Origin: Smittia aterrima
Taxonomy: Eukaryota; Arthropoda; Insecta; Diptera; Chironomidae
Reading direction: 5' to 3'
DNA: 64,000 nt
Assembly: GCA_033063855.1 (NCBI GenBank)
Contig: CP093831.1
Location: forward strand, 17,174,001-17,238,000
Below are positions 1 to 12,100 of the stretch, in pieces (within the stretch, counting starts at the first letter, position 1; each line of letters opens with the position of its first letter). The position numbers and the translations under genes are program-made. The notes below the pieces were generated by a model that worked only from the letters and a program-made list of their open reading frames with translations, had not been told where the DNA came from and made no database searches.

Positions 1-590
1 CAAGAGGGGAAAAAACTAAAAATATCTGAACAATTCACTCAGTTGCACTCGAGCATAACGAGACTAAACATAATTCGATGGTTGTACGAGTGTCAACGCG
101 CCCATTAATCTCGCGATTGTCGATCGATTTGTAATTGAACAAATTGATTTTCTGAATAAAAGATCAGGAAGGTCAGCAAATGAATTAGCGCTCGTGTCAA
201 ACAAGACCGATTGCAATTTCTTATCAAACTTTTATTGACAAATTAAAACGACAAAGTCTTTGATAGAGAGAAGACCATTTGAAGAATATTTTCAATCGTA
301 AACGTCGACGAACTTCGAACTTTCAAGGAGATAACAAACATTCCTCTCTTTTTCAAATTTCATTGATAAACAATTAAGTTTCATTAAAAAATGTGAATGA
401 ATTCGCTTCGTCTGCGTATTTGCAACATTGATCGACGTATCTATAAAAGTCTGAAGTGATTGACCTGGCAAAACTGGAATTCAAATCCATGCTAAGCGGC
501 GAAGTATTATTTCCTCTCATCAACGTTCAAGCTGTTCAGTTGTGACTTATCGGCCATCGAGAGAAGTCGGAATAAAAATCAGTGAAAGTC
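1..590. other. 5' flank of the first sugar transporter
   Basis: No coding region is supported here. The stretch is AT-rich and ends in the 5' UTR of the first transporter gene. A TATAAAA-like string lies near 442-448, and a better core promoter (initiator plus downstream element) lies at 536-569. Nothing else recognisable was seen on either strand. Confidence 0.5.
536..569 (+). promoter_or_regulatory. Putative Inr + DPE core promoter of the first transporter
   Basis: TCAGTT at 536-541 matches the arthropod initiator. Taking its A (538) as +1, AGTCG falls at 565-569, which is exactly +28 to +32 and fits the DPE consensus RGWYV. This would give a 53-base 5' UTR before the ATG at 591. The spacing is what makes the call credible; either motif alone would be weak. 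Confidence 0.5.
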
Positions 591-2783
591 ATGAAGTTGC
601 ATCGTCCAAATATTCTCCAGAAAGAGTTTCGTTACCAGTATCTGGCAGCGTTTCTCGGTAAATAAGCAATATTTGTGCAAATGAATAAAACTCCAACACA
701 AAGTGCATTGCGAAAGTTTCGATTACTTAATTTGATTGTCGGAAACGTGTCGTTGTGCACCTGAAAAAAAAAATCCGCTTCGCTTGGGTGAATGGAAAGA
801 TAAAAAGCGAAGTGTATACAGTTGAAGTGGTTCAAGTTCAAGATGAGACAGAAGAACAGAGACGAAGCAAGTTATGGCTTGAACGAAGAGTTCGTCAAGT
901 TCTGTAACTTTGCATGAAGCTAAAAAAATATTTTATGTTGGTGTTGCATTGTTTTGTGATTTTTGAGCGAAGCTGTGACCTTTAAGTGCTTGCAAGAGGA
1001 AGTGCCATTGAAACACGAGACCTTTCACACAAGAAAAAAATAACAGCGATTGTTGAAGTCGCATTGATCGTGCGGAATTTAACTTACATGTACTTTAGAT
1101 GCCAATTAAATTTTTAAAAATATTTACGAAGTGATAAAGAAATCGCATCTTGTTCAATAGCAAGCAAGTCGTTGACAAATTATTTAAAAAAAAATCGCAT
1201 ATTACTAATTAAAAGTCATAAGCTCGTAATCTGTTGAACAAGAAAACAAAATAATTATGGATTTGTCGATAAGACTGTGAAAATTAAATTTAAAATATTT
1301 TTTAGTAAACTTGACGGCATTTATATTTGGAATCGTTATCGGATTTACTGGACCGAATCTCGAGCTTTTCAAATCAGACGAGTCGCCGTTGGCGTCGGGA
1401 AAAATAAGTGTCGATGAAGAGTCATGGATCTCTTCCCTTTCGGCCTTTGGCGCAATTGGTTTCACGCTTGTTTTCGGCTGGATTTCGGAGAAGTTCGGAC
1501 GTAAACTCGCAATTTTACTCATCGGAATTCCGCAAACAGTTAAGCTTCTTATCATCATCTTGGCCTGAATCACTCAATCTTAAAATTTTAGGCTAGCTGG
1601 GTTCTCATGGCCTTTGCGTCAACCGTCAATCACATCTACATCTCGCGACTTTTATCTGGTGTAGCCGGAGCTGGAGTCTTCTTCATCGTTCCAGTTTATA
1701 TCGCAGAGATTTCTGACAAAAGAATTCGCGGTGAACTTTGCGCTCAATTCTCAGTGATTTGCAATACTGGAATCTTCCTTGAGTTTGTTCTCGCCGAGTA
1801 CATGGACTTTAGAAAAGCAGCAATTCTCATTGCACTTGTTTCAATTGTTTTCTTTGTTGGCTTTTTATTCATGCCCGAGTCGCCGCAATATTTGATTTCA
1901 AGGAATCAATTCGAGGAAGCTGAGATTGCGTACAAGTTCTTACGGGGATTGAAACCAAAAGATCAACTTTCGGAGAACGCTTTGATCGATTTCGCGTCGA
2001 TGAAGGAAATCGCCAAAGGAAATGGAAACGAAGAAACAAAGTTCACTGATCTGTTGAATCATTTTTCAAAGCCAGGAGTTCTTAAAGGAGTTTTCATGGC
2101 TGCAATCGTTAGTCACTTTCCTCTTCTCTCTGGCTGTTTCGTTCTTATAACTTACAATCAAGGAATCTTCAAAGCTGCTGATCTCACAGTTCTCAGTGTC
2201 TTCTGGTCATCTCTTGCCTTTGCGTTCATTCAAATCGTTGCATCAGTTTTCACATCGAAGTTTGTAGACAGAGTTGGAAGACGAAAGATTCTCATCGGAT
2301 CCTCCTTTTCATCAGCATTTTGTTTAGCGATCTTTGGTGCTTACATGTTCATGAAGACTCAAACCAATGTTGATTTGAGTTCAGTATCGTGGATCGCGTG
2401 GATTCCTCTCATCAGTCTTTTAGTTGAAGTCTTCGTTAGTTCCATTGGAATAATTCCAGTGCCGAACTTTTATGGACCTGAAATTCTTGATCAAAAGGTG
2501 AACAACTTTTAAATTTTTTTAAATGATTTGAACTTAAACTTTCGTTTAGATTCGCGGCCTTGTGATGTCGATTTACTCTTGGTGGAGTTGGATCATCGGT
2601 TTCTTGATTATCAAGTTCTATCCACTGGCAGAGTCAACGATCGGACTTCACAGTTGCATGATCTTCTTTGCTCTGACTTGCACTTTCTGTGGTCTCTTTA
2701 CACTCTTCGTTCTTCCCGAGACCAAAGGACGAAACATGGAAGAGATTGCAAAATCAATCGGAAAGAAGGAAGAAAGATTTTAA
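591..2783 (+). CDS. MFS sugar transporter, Tret1-like (copy 1)
   Basis: Predicted plasma-membrane facilitative sugar (trehalose-type) transporter of the major facilitator superfamily. Four exons, 591-657, 1306-1538, 1592-2497 and 2550-2783, join in frame to 479 residues. Family signatures are visible: SEKFGRK after TM2, SRLLSG near TM4, PESPQYL before the central loop, DRVGRRK after TM8 and PETKGR at the C-terminal tail. The first exon (ending in phase 1, QYLAAF) matches the first exons of the two downstream paralogues, which supports this start. The intron after IPQT (phase 0) is absent from copies 2 and 3, while three introns present in both of those are missing here. Substrate specificity cannot be read from sequence; glucose or another sugar is possible. 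Tandem position implies local duplication. Confidence 0.88.
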
Positions 2784-2896
2784 ATAAATTTAGGTCATCA
2801 TCTTAGGTTCAGTAAACTAATGACTACTTAAGTTTAGCAAAGATCTCTTTGCGAATCTAGTTATTCTTATCAGATTTTCTTCTTTGTACACAAGTT

Positions 2897-2913
2897 AATA
2901 AATTGTAAATAAA
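2897..2913 (+). terminator. Polyadenylation signals of transporter copy 1
   Basis: Two AATAAA hexamers, at 2897-2902 and 2908-2913, lie about 115-130 bases after the stop codon and before the next gene. Confidence 0.6.
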
Positions 2914-3047
2914 TCTCAACTTCCTACGGCTACCGTTTTCTTATCCGACTAAACTAGCTTTAGTTTCTCTAGTTGTTCACATTGTTCGGAGGCTCGAATC
3001 AAAACTATAAGATTTCTCGTTTAATTTAATTTAAAAAAAAAATTAGG

Positions 3048-4722
3048 ATGTTGCCTACGAATTTTTTCAAAAGATCAAGCACGAGAAATCAATATCTTTC
3101 TGCTTTTGCTGGTGAGAAAAGTTAAAGAATTTCTTTTCGAAAGATTAATAAGATTTTCCGTTTACAGTTAATATTATTTCGTTTTCTCATGGTTGTGCCT
3201 TTGGTTGGGTTTCGCCATTCATTCCTTACCTCAAATCAGAAGAATCTCATCTTGAATCGGGTCCAGTGAGTTCTGAAGATATTTCGTGGATCGGCTCTTT
3301 AGTTTGTGTTGGAGCTTTCATTGGAACGATCGCATTCGGAGCAATCACAGAGAAATTTGGAAAGAAAAACGCTTTGTTTCTGCTTGTGATACCGCATCTC
3401 GGGTTCTGGTTCTTAGTTTTCTTTTCGACAACTGTCAATCATCTGAGCTGGGCAAGAACTCTCGCGGGAATCAGTGGTGGAGGAATCTTGAGAACAATTT
3501 CCCTTTACATTCCAGAGATGTCAGAGAATAAGGTTCGAGGGGTTCTCGGATCATTCTTTGTTTTCGGGAGCAGCAGTGGAATTCTTCTCATTTTCATCGT
3601 GGGAACTTACGTAGACTTCTTCGTCGTCCCACTGCTAATGATTGTTCTTCCTGTAGTTTTCGTCTCGAGTTTGCTTTTTCTTCACGACACACCAGCATCG
3701 CTAATCGCTCGAAATAAATACGACGAAGCATTCGAGTCGCTGAAATTCTACAGAACGTGCGGAGATGATAAAAATGAAATTAAAAACGCGATGAAAGAAT
3801 TTGAGTTCTTGAAAAGTTCATTAGGGAATAAGAACGAGGAGAAGCTTCAGATAAGCGACTTTTGTAAGTAAATATTGTAAATTTAAAAAGTTTATTCAAG
3901 AAGAATTTACATCCGCAGTTAACAAGTCAGCAGAACGTGGAATGTTCATCGCGATATTTCTGATGTTCTTAAATCAGTTCAGCGGGAACTTTGTAATCAT
4001 CACTTATGCTGCTGATATTTTCGAAAAATCGGGATCGAGTTTGAGTCCAAACGAATCTTCAATTGTTCTTGCAGTGATTCAATTGTTCGGAATTTACGTT
4101 TCTACTATTTGTGTTGATCGTTTTGGTCGAAAGGTGAGACATAACTCAAATCGAATTGAAATGTTATTCAGAAAATTTTCAGATTCTACTGACAACTTCA
4201 TGTGCGGGTTCATCGTTATTCTTTTTCGTTAGCGCAACTTATTTTTATCTTGATAATTCCAACTGCGATCTTAGTGAATTTTCATGGGTTCCTGTTGTGA
4301 GTCTTTCCCTCGTGATGTTCTTGTCTTCGCTAGGAATCCTTTCTCTTCCATTTATCATCATCACTGAACTCTTACCTCACAAGGTAAGCAAATATTACGA
4401 AATCAAGATGATAAATTCAATTTACAATTTAATTCAGATAAGAAATGCTGCTTGCACGTTTTGTCTGAGCTTAATTACAATTTTTGCTTTCATCGTGGTG
4501 AAGGTAAAAAAATCTTTTAAAATGTTAAAAACTTTACATTCCAATTAAATTATTTTCCAGGCTTACCCTCCGCTGGTGAAAGAATTCCATCTTCATGGTT
4601 GCATGTGGTTCTTCTCTGTTGTTTGTTTACTTGGATTGATCGTAGCAATCACTTTTATTCCAGAAACGAAAGGCAAAAGTATGATTCAAGATGAAGAAAT
4701 CGAAATAAAAAATAAATTTTAA
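3048..4722 (+). CDS. MFS sugar transporter, Tret1-like (copy 2)
   Basis: Second transporter of the tandem set. Six exons (3048-3111, 3168-3863, 3919-4133, 4183-4383, 4438-4503, 4561-4722) give 467 residues with every junction in frame. Seen in the protein: TEKFGKK after TM2, ARTLAG in TM4, LNQFSG in TM7, DRFGRK after TM8 and PETKGKS at the end. The usual PESPxYL is replaced by HDTPASL, a substitution shared with copy 3 but not copy 1, so copies 2 and 3 are closest relatives. Exons 1-4 have exactly the same lengths and phases as in copy 3 (64, 696, 215 and 201 bases). Expected to be a 12-TM plasma-membrane facilitator; the sugar is not determinable. An ATTAAA at 4782-4787 is a possible polyadenylation signal. 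Confidence 0.88.
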
Positions 4723-5212
4723 TCCAATTGTCTCACGATAATTTGAAAAGAATTAGACTACATAAGCTCTTATCTCGATATATTAAATACTATGAAGACA
4801 GCACGTGCAAGCTTAAACAGCTGTTTTGAGTTTATATTTTTACTCAAGCAGTTGTTTGCCGGCTCAGTCGCTCTCACGTTATATTTTCTCTGACACAAAG
4901 CAAGCTTGTTTGTGTTGGATTTTGTTGTTTATAAATTCAAAGTGAAATTCACTTCTGAACCTTGTATTTTAGTTGCTTCACGCCCTTCACGAAGAGTTAA
5001 AGTTGCAGATATCAGGAAAACGACAGCAACAAGTTTCAAAAAGAAGCTGAGGATTTGTGCGCATGTGCGAAAGAGATTTTCTAATGCTTCCCAACTCGAT
5101 TTATGTTTGTGTTTAACTTTCCGCGAGAATTTATTTTTTTCCGCTCATTCAACCGCGATCAACTCAACAACGCACATGTTGCGATTTGTTGACGTAACAA
5201 AAATTTAGTGGA
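4723..5212. other. Intergenic region between transporter copies 2 and 3
   Basis: This should hold the 3' end of copy 2 and the promoter of copy 3. A palindromic CACGTG E-box lies at 4802-4807, a TATATTT string near 4833 and an initiator-like TCAGTC at 4864-4869, about 30 bases downstream. Open frames here start at non-ATG codons and show no family motifs, so they are not called. Confidence 0.35.
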
Positions 5213-7248
5213 ATGTCGAACAAAGTTGATAGCAAGCCATCGAGCACTAGAAATCAATATCTTTCAACATTTGCTGGTAAGTATCTAAATGTTTTTGAAA
5301 AAAATATTTTGAAAAGTGAATGAAAAAGTTAAAGAGAAGTGAGATTGATGTTGACCTTGGAAACTTTCGCGTTAAGAGGAATATCAGACGACTCACAAAC
5401 GTTGAACTTCTTCTTTCATCGACGTCATCAATGAACTACTCAAACGTGCTAACCCTAATCGATATTCACGGGTCAATTAAATTGATGAGTAAACAATCAG
5501 TTAAATGAAAAGAAATTTATGGCGCACCGCCTTTGTTGGCAGCTTTGAAAACAATTATTGTTTTGATAACACGTAAAATATTAATGTAGAATCGTCACTG
5601 AGTGATAACAACTTTTGCTGTCTTCTCGTGTTATTTATTAAAATTATCAGTCGCTGAGGAAATAACTTTTTGTTCTATTTCAGCGAATCTCATTGCGCTT
5701 TCTCATGGCTGTGCTATCGGTTGGCTGTCACCAACAATTCCTTACCTTCGTTCAGACGAGTCACATTTATCAAGTGGTGCAGCTGACTCAGAAGACATAT
5801 CATGGATTGGATCGTTGATTTGCCTTGGAGGAATGGCAGGAACAATAATGTTTGGAGCGACGGCATCAAAGTTCGGAAAGAAAATCACGTTAATCCTCCT
5901 TACGATTCCGCATTTGCTGGCGTGGGCTGTTATTCTTTTTTCATCGCAAATTGAACATCTTTACGTGGCGAGAGTCTTACAGGGACTAACTGGAGGTGGA
6001 ATGCTTCGAACAGTTCCGCTTTTCATTGCTGAAATCTCTGAAAACAGAATAAGAGGAAAACTAGGTTCTACCGTGATGTTGTTCTTTTCGAGTGGAGCAC
6101 TCTTCATCTTCATTGCCGGCACATATCTTAACTTCTTTATTGTTCCTTGCGTCGTGTTAATCTTCCCAACAATTTTCTTGATCTCAGTGATGTTCCTACC
6201 TGACACTCCAGCGTCTCTGATGTCTCGAAATAAACCAAACGAAGCATTTGAGTCGTTGAAGTTCTACAGAACTTGTGGAAGGAATGAGGAAGCTATTGAA
6301 CTTGCGAGAGAAGAGTTTGAGCTTTTGAGAAAAGCAACTGACCACAAGGACTACGAAAAAACTGAATTGAGCGATTTCTGTGAGTTGATAGTATTTTTAA
6401 ATTTATTTTTAAATATTTACGAGTGGATTTCTTTTAGTAACCAAACCAGCGAAGAAAGGACTCATCATCGGAATGTTTCTAGTTTTTCTTAATCAGTTCT
6501 CCGGAACATTTGCCATCACAACTTACACTTCAGATATTTTTAAAAGCTCAGGGTCCGTTCTAAGTCGAAACGAGTCTTCAATAATCGTGGCGACGATTCA
6601 ACTTCTTGGAATCTATGTTGCAATCAATTGCGTTGAAAGATTTGGACGAAAAGTTAGTACCATTTGATTTCAATTTTAAATAATTTATCATCAAAAATAT
6701 TTCAGATTCTTATGACAGTTTCGTGCATTGGAACCTCACTTTTCTTCTTTATCTTGGCGACGTTCTCGTATCTTAAAACGATAGACAAAGTTCCGGCGAG
6801 TTTAGATTTTATTCCGATCGCGAGTGTTTCACTTGCAATCTTTATTGCATCACTTGGGATTGTTACGCTACCGTTTGTTATCATAACTGAATTACTGCCT
6901 AACAAAGTGAGAGAACATTGATTGAGCTTTTATTGTAAATTCATAAAATTTATTTTTCTTTAGATAAGAAATATTGGCTGCACAATTTGTATGACGTCGA
7001 TAACATTTTTTGCCTTCATCGTGCTGAAGATTTTCCCCTTGATGATCCACGCTCTTGGCTTATACGGATGCATGTGGTTCTTCTCTGGTATCTGCTTCTT
7101 CGGAGCGATCATAACAATTGCTTTTATACCAGAAACTAAAAACACAAGTTTAATTACGTCAACAACGAATGAGGAAGGAGCTGAAATGTTGAAACCTCTT
7201 GAACAAAAGATAGGATTATTGCCAGCAAAGGCAAGCATCGTGACTTAA
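5213..7248 (+). CDS. MFS sugar transporter, Tret1-like (copy 3)
   Basis: Third transporter of the cluster. Five exons (5213-5276, 5684-6379, 6438-6652, 6706-6906, 6964-7248) give 486 residues. Motifs: ASKFGKK after TM2, ARVLQG in TM4, PDTPASL before the central loop, LNQFSG in TM7 and ERFGRK after TM8. The C-terminal PETKG is altered to PETKN, followed by a longer tail than in copy 2. Copies 2 and 3 share the TRNQYLS string of exon 1. The last intron of copy 2 (after VVK) is missing here, so exons 5 and 6 are fused. An AATAAA lies at 7324-7329. Probable plasma-membrane sugar facilitator of unknown substrate; loss of the PETKG glycine may matter, since that motif is strongly conserved in sugar porters. 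Confidence 0.88.
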
Positions 7249-7439
7249 TAATATTTGTACTGCGATTAGTTTTTGAAATACAGACAAAAGCAAAAACTGC
7301 GATTACTTTTTATTTGGTTTTAAAATAAAGTCATTGATCACGAGTTATTAACATATTGTACTTTAAAAATTCATACAATTGTAAGTCTCGTCTGTGGCGA
7401 GTCGTCTCTCAAAAAAAACATCTTGCGAATAAAGTTATT

Positions 7440-7445
7440 TTTATT
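7440..7445 (-). terminator. Polyadenylation signal of the lipase gene
   Basis: AATAAA on the minus strand, 28 bases beyond the lipase stop codon. It supports the predicted last exon. Confidence 0.6.
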
Positions 7446-7472
7446 AAAGAATAAGAAAAAGCCAGAAAAATT

Positions 7473-8848
7473 CTAAATGTCTTTCAACCATACATAAATG
7501 CCTTTGAATAGATCAGCTGCTCGGTCAGCATATTCAAAACCAATTCGGAGGATTCCTTTTACCAGGCCAAAAAGAAATGGTTTTTCGGTTGAACATTTTC
7601 TTAAAAAAAAAAAAGTAATTTATTCAATTGAAAAATTGTTCATTTGGAATTTTGAAATGAAATAAATTTTCTTACGTGCAAAAAACACTCAAAATTGGTC
7701 CGTAGCCTGTAAAAGGGTCTTTCATAGAAGTTGGCGAAGAAATTTTGGCAATAATTGAAGAGCTGAAATAATTTGTGAAGTTTCATTCAATAATAATTAT
7801 GAGGCAATTTACTTTTGTCTTGTTTCCATGAATCCCATTCTATATTTCTTCGGCAGGTCCTTCGTTTTGTTCACACCCTTGCATGGAAGGCAATCATCGG
7901 CGTAAAACTCATGTTTAAAAGATTTAATGTATAAATAGATGCCCATGGTATGAGAAGACGCTGATTCATCGGAAATACTGAGAACCCCATATTCACTCAA
8001 ATAATTCGCCAAAAGTCGTGAGCCAGGCTGGTACATTCCGCAAAGTCCTGTAAATAACTTCAGAATAATCAAACTAAATTAACAAATCCCAATTAAACTC
8101 ACCCATGAACCAATCCTGATGCCCAATTGCTCTCATTGTTCCTGCGTCACTTGACGTGTGAATTACTTGGACGTTTTTACCAGACTTCTTAGTATCAGTT
8201 ATATCGTCATACTTATCAAAACCCAATGCGGGTGGATCACCGACTAAAGATAAAATTTAGTTGAATTCTTTTGAGAAAATTAGTTCAAAACATTTTTTAC
8301 GATCCATGCGGGGAATTTCTCCACCAAGAGTCACCCCAACTTCAGCGATTATTCGAGCGCCGGCCGAATGCCCGAAAGCACTGAAATTACAAATTTCAGC
8401 TCCTTCATTCAACAAAGACTGGATTCTTCGTGAAATAGCTTCCACGAGAGGATTGAAATCATTCCAAATGATGTGAAAGTAGTTCGGGTTGTTTCCATAA
8501 TGCGACCAATCAATCAAAATTCCACAGCCATGTCGAGCTTCTAACAGGTTTTCAAATAATTCTTCAGCATAAATATTTTGATCGTCACCTATGCCGAACA
8601 TGACAATCGAGAAGTTTCCGTCTTTTTCGCAAGTTTCAGGAGTTAAGCTTGTACCAAGTGTCCAATTAGAATTTTCGCTGATGTGGATATTAATTGTTAC
8701 GAAATATTTATATTAAAATTGAATCTTACTTATTTAATTTGTAAATAGTGAATATCAAATTTTCATCGTAGTCTTTGGGTTCGTCTAATTTAACTTCATT
8801 TGCAAGCATCAGAAGTATCAACGTGGCAAAGTAAAATTTTAAGAACAT
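7473..8848 (-). CDS. Secreted pancreatic-lipase-family (ABhydrolase) protein
   Basis: Likely extracellular lipase or phospholipase A1-like hydrolase. Six exons on the minus strand (8848-8730, 8677-8301, 8243-8103, 8047-7813, 7762-7676, 7599-7473) join in frame to 361 residues. The N-terminus is a hydrophobic signal peptide ending near residue 17. Catalytic elements are readable: nucleophile serine in GHSAGA, aspartate in LGDPPA (the usual form is GLDPA, so one residue is inserted) and histidine in IGHQDWF (usual form GHxDFYPN). The oxyanion-side strand is LIDWSHY. The last exon, read only after splicing from a TGCAC donor, contributes 42 codons of coherent tail. It lies convergent to transporter copy 3 and divergent from the pickpocket gene. 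The catalytic triad looks intact, but substrate is unknown; a digestive or yolk-related role would be a guess. Confidence 0.85.
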
Positions 8849-9107
8849 TTTTAAGAATACTTCTGCTTTTGACGAAGTTTGCAGTTCGATTATTGTTCAA
8901 GTATCCGTATATGCAAGTTTTTAAACAGATATCATGAAAAAAAAAACAGATATTATGAGTCATGGTTTGATAATTTTTTAAATGTTTTCCTAACTTCATC
9001 TACCGTTTCACAGAAGCTTAAGAATTGTCATCAGTGCCTTCAAAGGCCTTGTCAGTGAGATTTTCCTTTCATTTTAAATAATTTAGTTGTACAAATAAAA
9101 AGTTCGA

Positions 9108-12100
9108 ATGAATCACGCGATTAAAGTTTTGAATCGCCAGTCGAGTTTGATAATCAAAATGTTGCGGTCGTATTTGAAAAGTTATGGCGAGAAATCAACC
9201 GTTCATGGAGTTGCTTACATTGGACATTCAAGAAGTCATGTCGTTGAAAGGTTAAGGAAAATAATTTCTTTCTCTTCTTTTAAACAAAATCAATAAAACT
9301 CCATTTCAGAATATTCTGGGCCTTTAGTCTAATTGTCTCGCTGATCTTTACTGGATTATGGATTTCTGAGTTGGTTACTAAACAAATGAAAACTCCATTT
9401 GTTGCTGTACTAGACGACACGCCAGTTCACGTGTCTGAAATTAACTTTCCGTCGATGACAATCTGTCCAGGGTTGTGTCCACTTGTTGATGGTTTCAATT
9501 ACAATCAATTTGTCGAAGGAATTAAATCTGGGAAAATGGATAAGACAAACTTTACACAACTTGAGTAAACTAAATTAACGATTTTGACTCTGAGATGTTA
9601 AAAGATATTATTTTCAGATTTGAACGACTTCAGGTTCTAAGCTTAATTAACAATGATGATTTTCTTTCTCAGTTCAATTTGTCGATCTCAACAGAAAACT
9701 TCTTTGATCGACTTGACGATTTTCTAAATTTTTTCGGAAAATTCTATAAAAAAAAACTTTCAAAAAGAATAGGCGGAGACGATCACGGAAACTGGACAAA
9801 AAAGTTTCATGTCAACTACACGCAAGTCATAGGCCAAAATGGTTTTTGTTTCACTTTCAATTTTCCAATGCCTGAAAAGTTTTTCAACGTGAATGGGCTG
9901 TCGAGTGACTTTTACTTCAACAAATCAGTTGTTACAAGAAGTTCAGGCAAATTCGTTGATTTTATTGAACATGATTATCCTTTAAAGACATCGAGTGCCG
10001 ATTATGGACTTTACGCTAGACTCTTAGCATTACGTCAAGAAGATTACTACTTTATGGACTTCATGGAAGATGATTGGGTCGCGCCACCGCTTTTTTTTTC
10101 AACAAATATCGAGGATGGATTTCACTTAACTTTTCACGATCCCTTCGAGATAATCTCTAGGAATTCGCCAAGTTATTTTGCAGTCCTCAATCGGACAACT
10201 TTGTTCAGGATCATACCGAATTTGTTTGGTTTTGACGAATCAGTTGAAGACTTCAGCCCAGAACAGTGAGATTGCAGATCAGATCAAAATTATTTGAAAT
10301 TGAAGTTATTTCTTTAATTTCAGACGAGATTGTTTTCTACCAAAAGAAAAATCATTAAAATTTTTCAGAGTTCACAACCGAATTAATTGTGATCACGAGT
10401 GTTTAGCAAATCTCACGTTGAAAGCTTGTAACTGCGTTCAGTTCTTCATGGTTCGGAGCGAATCGACTAGAATTTGTGGAATTTCAGACTCGAAATGTTT
10501 TCAAAAAATCGAAGAAAACTTTTCAAAATCAAATTTACATTGCAGTTGTTTAAATCCTTGCAAGAGACATCGATATGAAGTTGAACCGAAGATATTTGAC
10601 TACAGCGAGTAAATATTTGAAATTGTTTTTTAATTCAATTCTAATCATATAAAACTTTCAGGGACTCTTTCATAAGCTCAATTTTTGAAGTGAAATTTAA
10701 AGAAGATGAATTTTATGAATTTATTTACAAAAGACTTTACACAACTGTTGATATCTTGGCATTCACAGGCGGTTTATTGGGTTCGTATTTATTTTCTAAA
10801 TGTATGATTAGTATTTAATTTATTTTTTCAGGTTTATTTGCTGGTTTATCTGCTTTGTCAGTTATCGAAGTGATTTACTTCTTCAGCCTTCGAGTCTTGC
10901 TAAGTCAATCGTCAACTGTTTCTCCTGATCAAGTTCAAACTGATTCACAGAACGAAGCTAAACGTTTCTGGATAAATTTCATGGAAAAATCATCAGTTCA
11001 CGGATTCTACTACATCATCGCTGAGAAGAAAAAGCTAATGAAGTAAAATTTGTTTTCAAATTGCAAACTTTTTCAAATTTAATGTTTAATTGTTTTAGAA
11101 TATTTTGGATATTTGCTTTCGGTCTTTCGATGTTTGGGTTTTATTCAATGTCGACCAGTTCTTATAAGAGATTTTCGTCAAAAACTATTTCTCTAAGACA
11201 AGACAGCAATCCCATCCCAGTCAATGAAGTAAATTGAGTTCTATTCTAAACTTTGATTTCATCAAATTTCTAAATAATTTAGATTCCTTTTCCTGCAATC
11301 ACGATTAGAGGCGATTTTGAATATTCGTACTACAAACTTGTGGAAAGATTATTTTATAGCAATGTTTTTGGATTCGAATCTTGTCCGGATTGCTTTAAAA
11401 AATATTTTTCTCTTTTGTAAGCATTTGAACTCCTTAAATTTTCTGAAGCTAGATTTCTTTTTTTCTAGATCAATGGTCGAAATGTTTGCTTGCAGTGAAA
11501 TTGATTACGAAGAATTTATACAAAATCGTTTCAATTACTCAAAGAACTCAGACTTCGTCGACGTGTTAATGAACATCACATCAAACTCACAAAAGCGTTG
11601 GATCGACGAGGGAAATGCAACTTGGCAAGGGAAATCGAGTCCAAACTATGTCGAGACATTTTTATTAAGCGGAATCGGATTCACTTTCAACGCTTTCGAG
11701 GCTGATGAAATTTTTAACTCACAAACGTAGGTTTACAACAAAATTCATTTAAATTTTTCTTCTAAGCTTTTGAGTTTACAGAGTTTCAGAAGATTTCTTT
11801 CGGATCCAAACTGAAAGAAAATCGAAAGTTAAAGTTCCGTGGACAACTTTCTTTAGCTCTAGCAATAATTTCAAGATTTCGCTTAATAACTACACGCATC
11901 TTAAAAAAGAACAAGGTGCAAAGTGCAAAGATGCTGGATACGTGATTCACTCTTCTTACGATATTCCAATTAATATCGAAGACACAAAGTTCACGAAACT
12001 TAATTTCGGAACTTCGATGGACATTTTGATTAAACCAGAAGTTATTAGGTCTGATGAAAGCATCAGAGGATTGGATTTTCATCATCGTAAATGTTATTTC

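Noticed and set aside
2528..2806. Plus-strand open frame over the end of transporter copy 1
   Set aside because: Wrong-frame shadow of the true last exon 2550-2783, which carries PETKGR.
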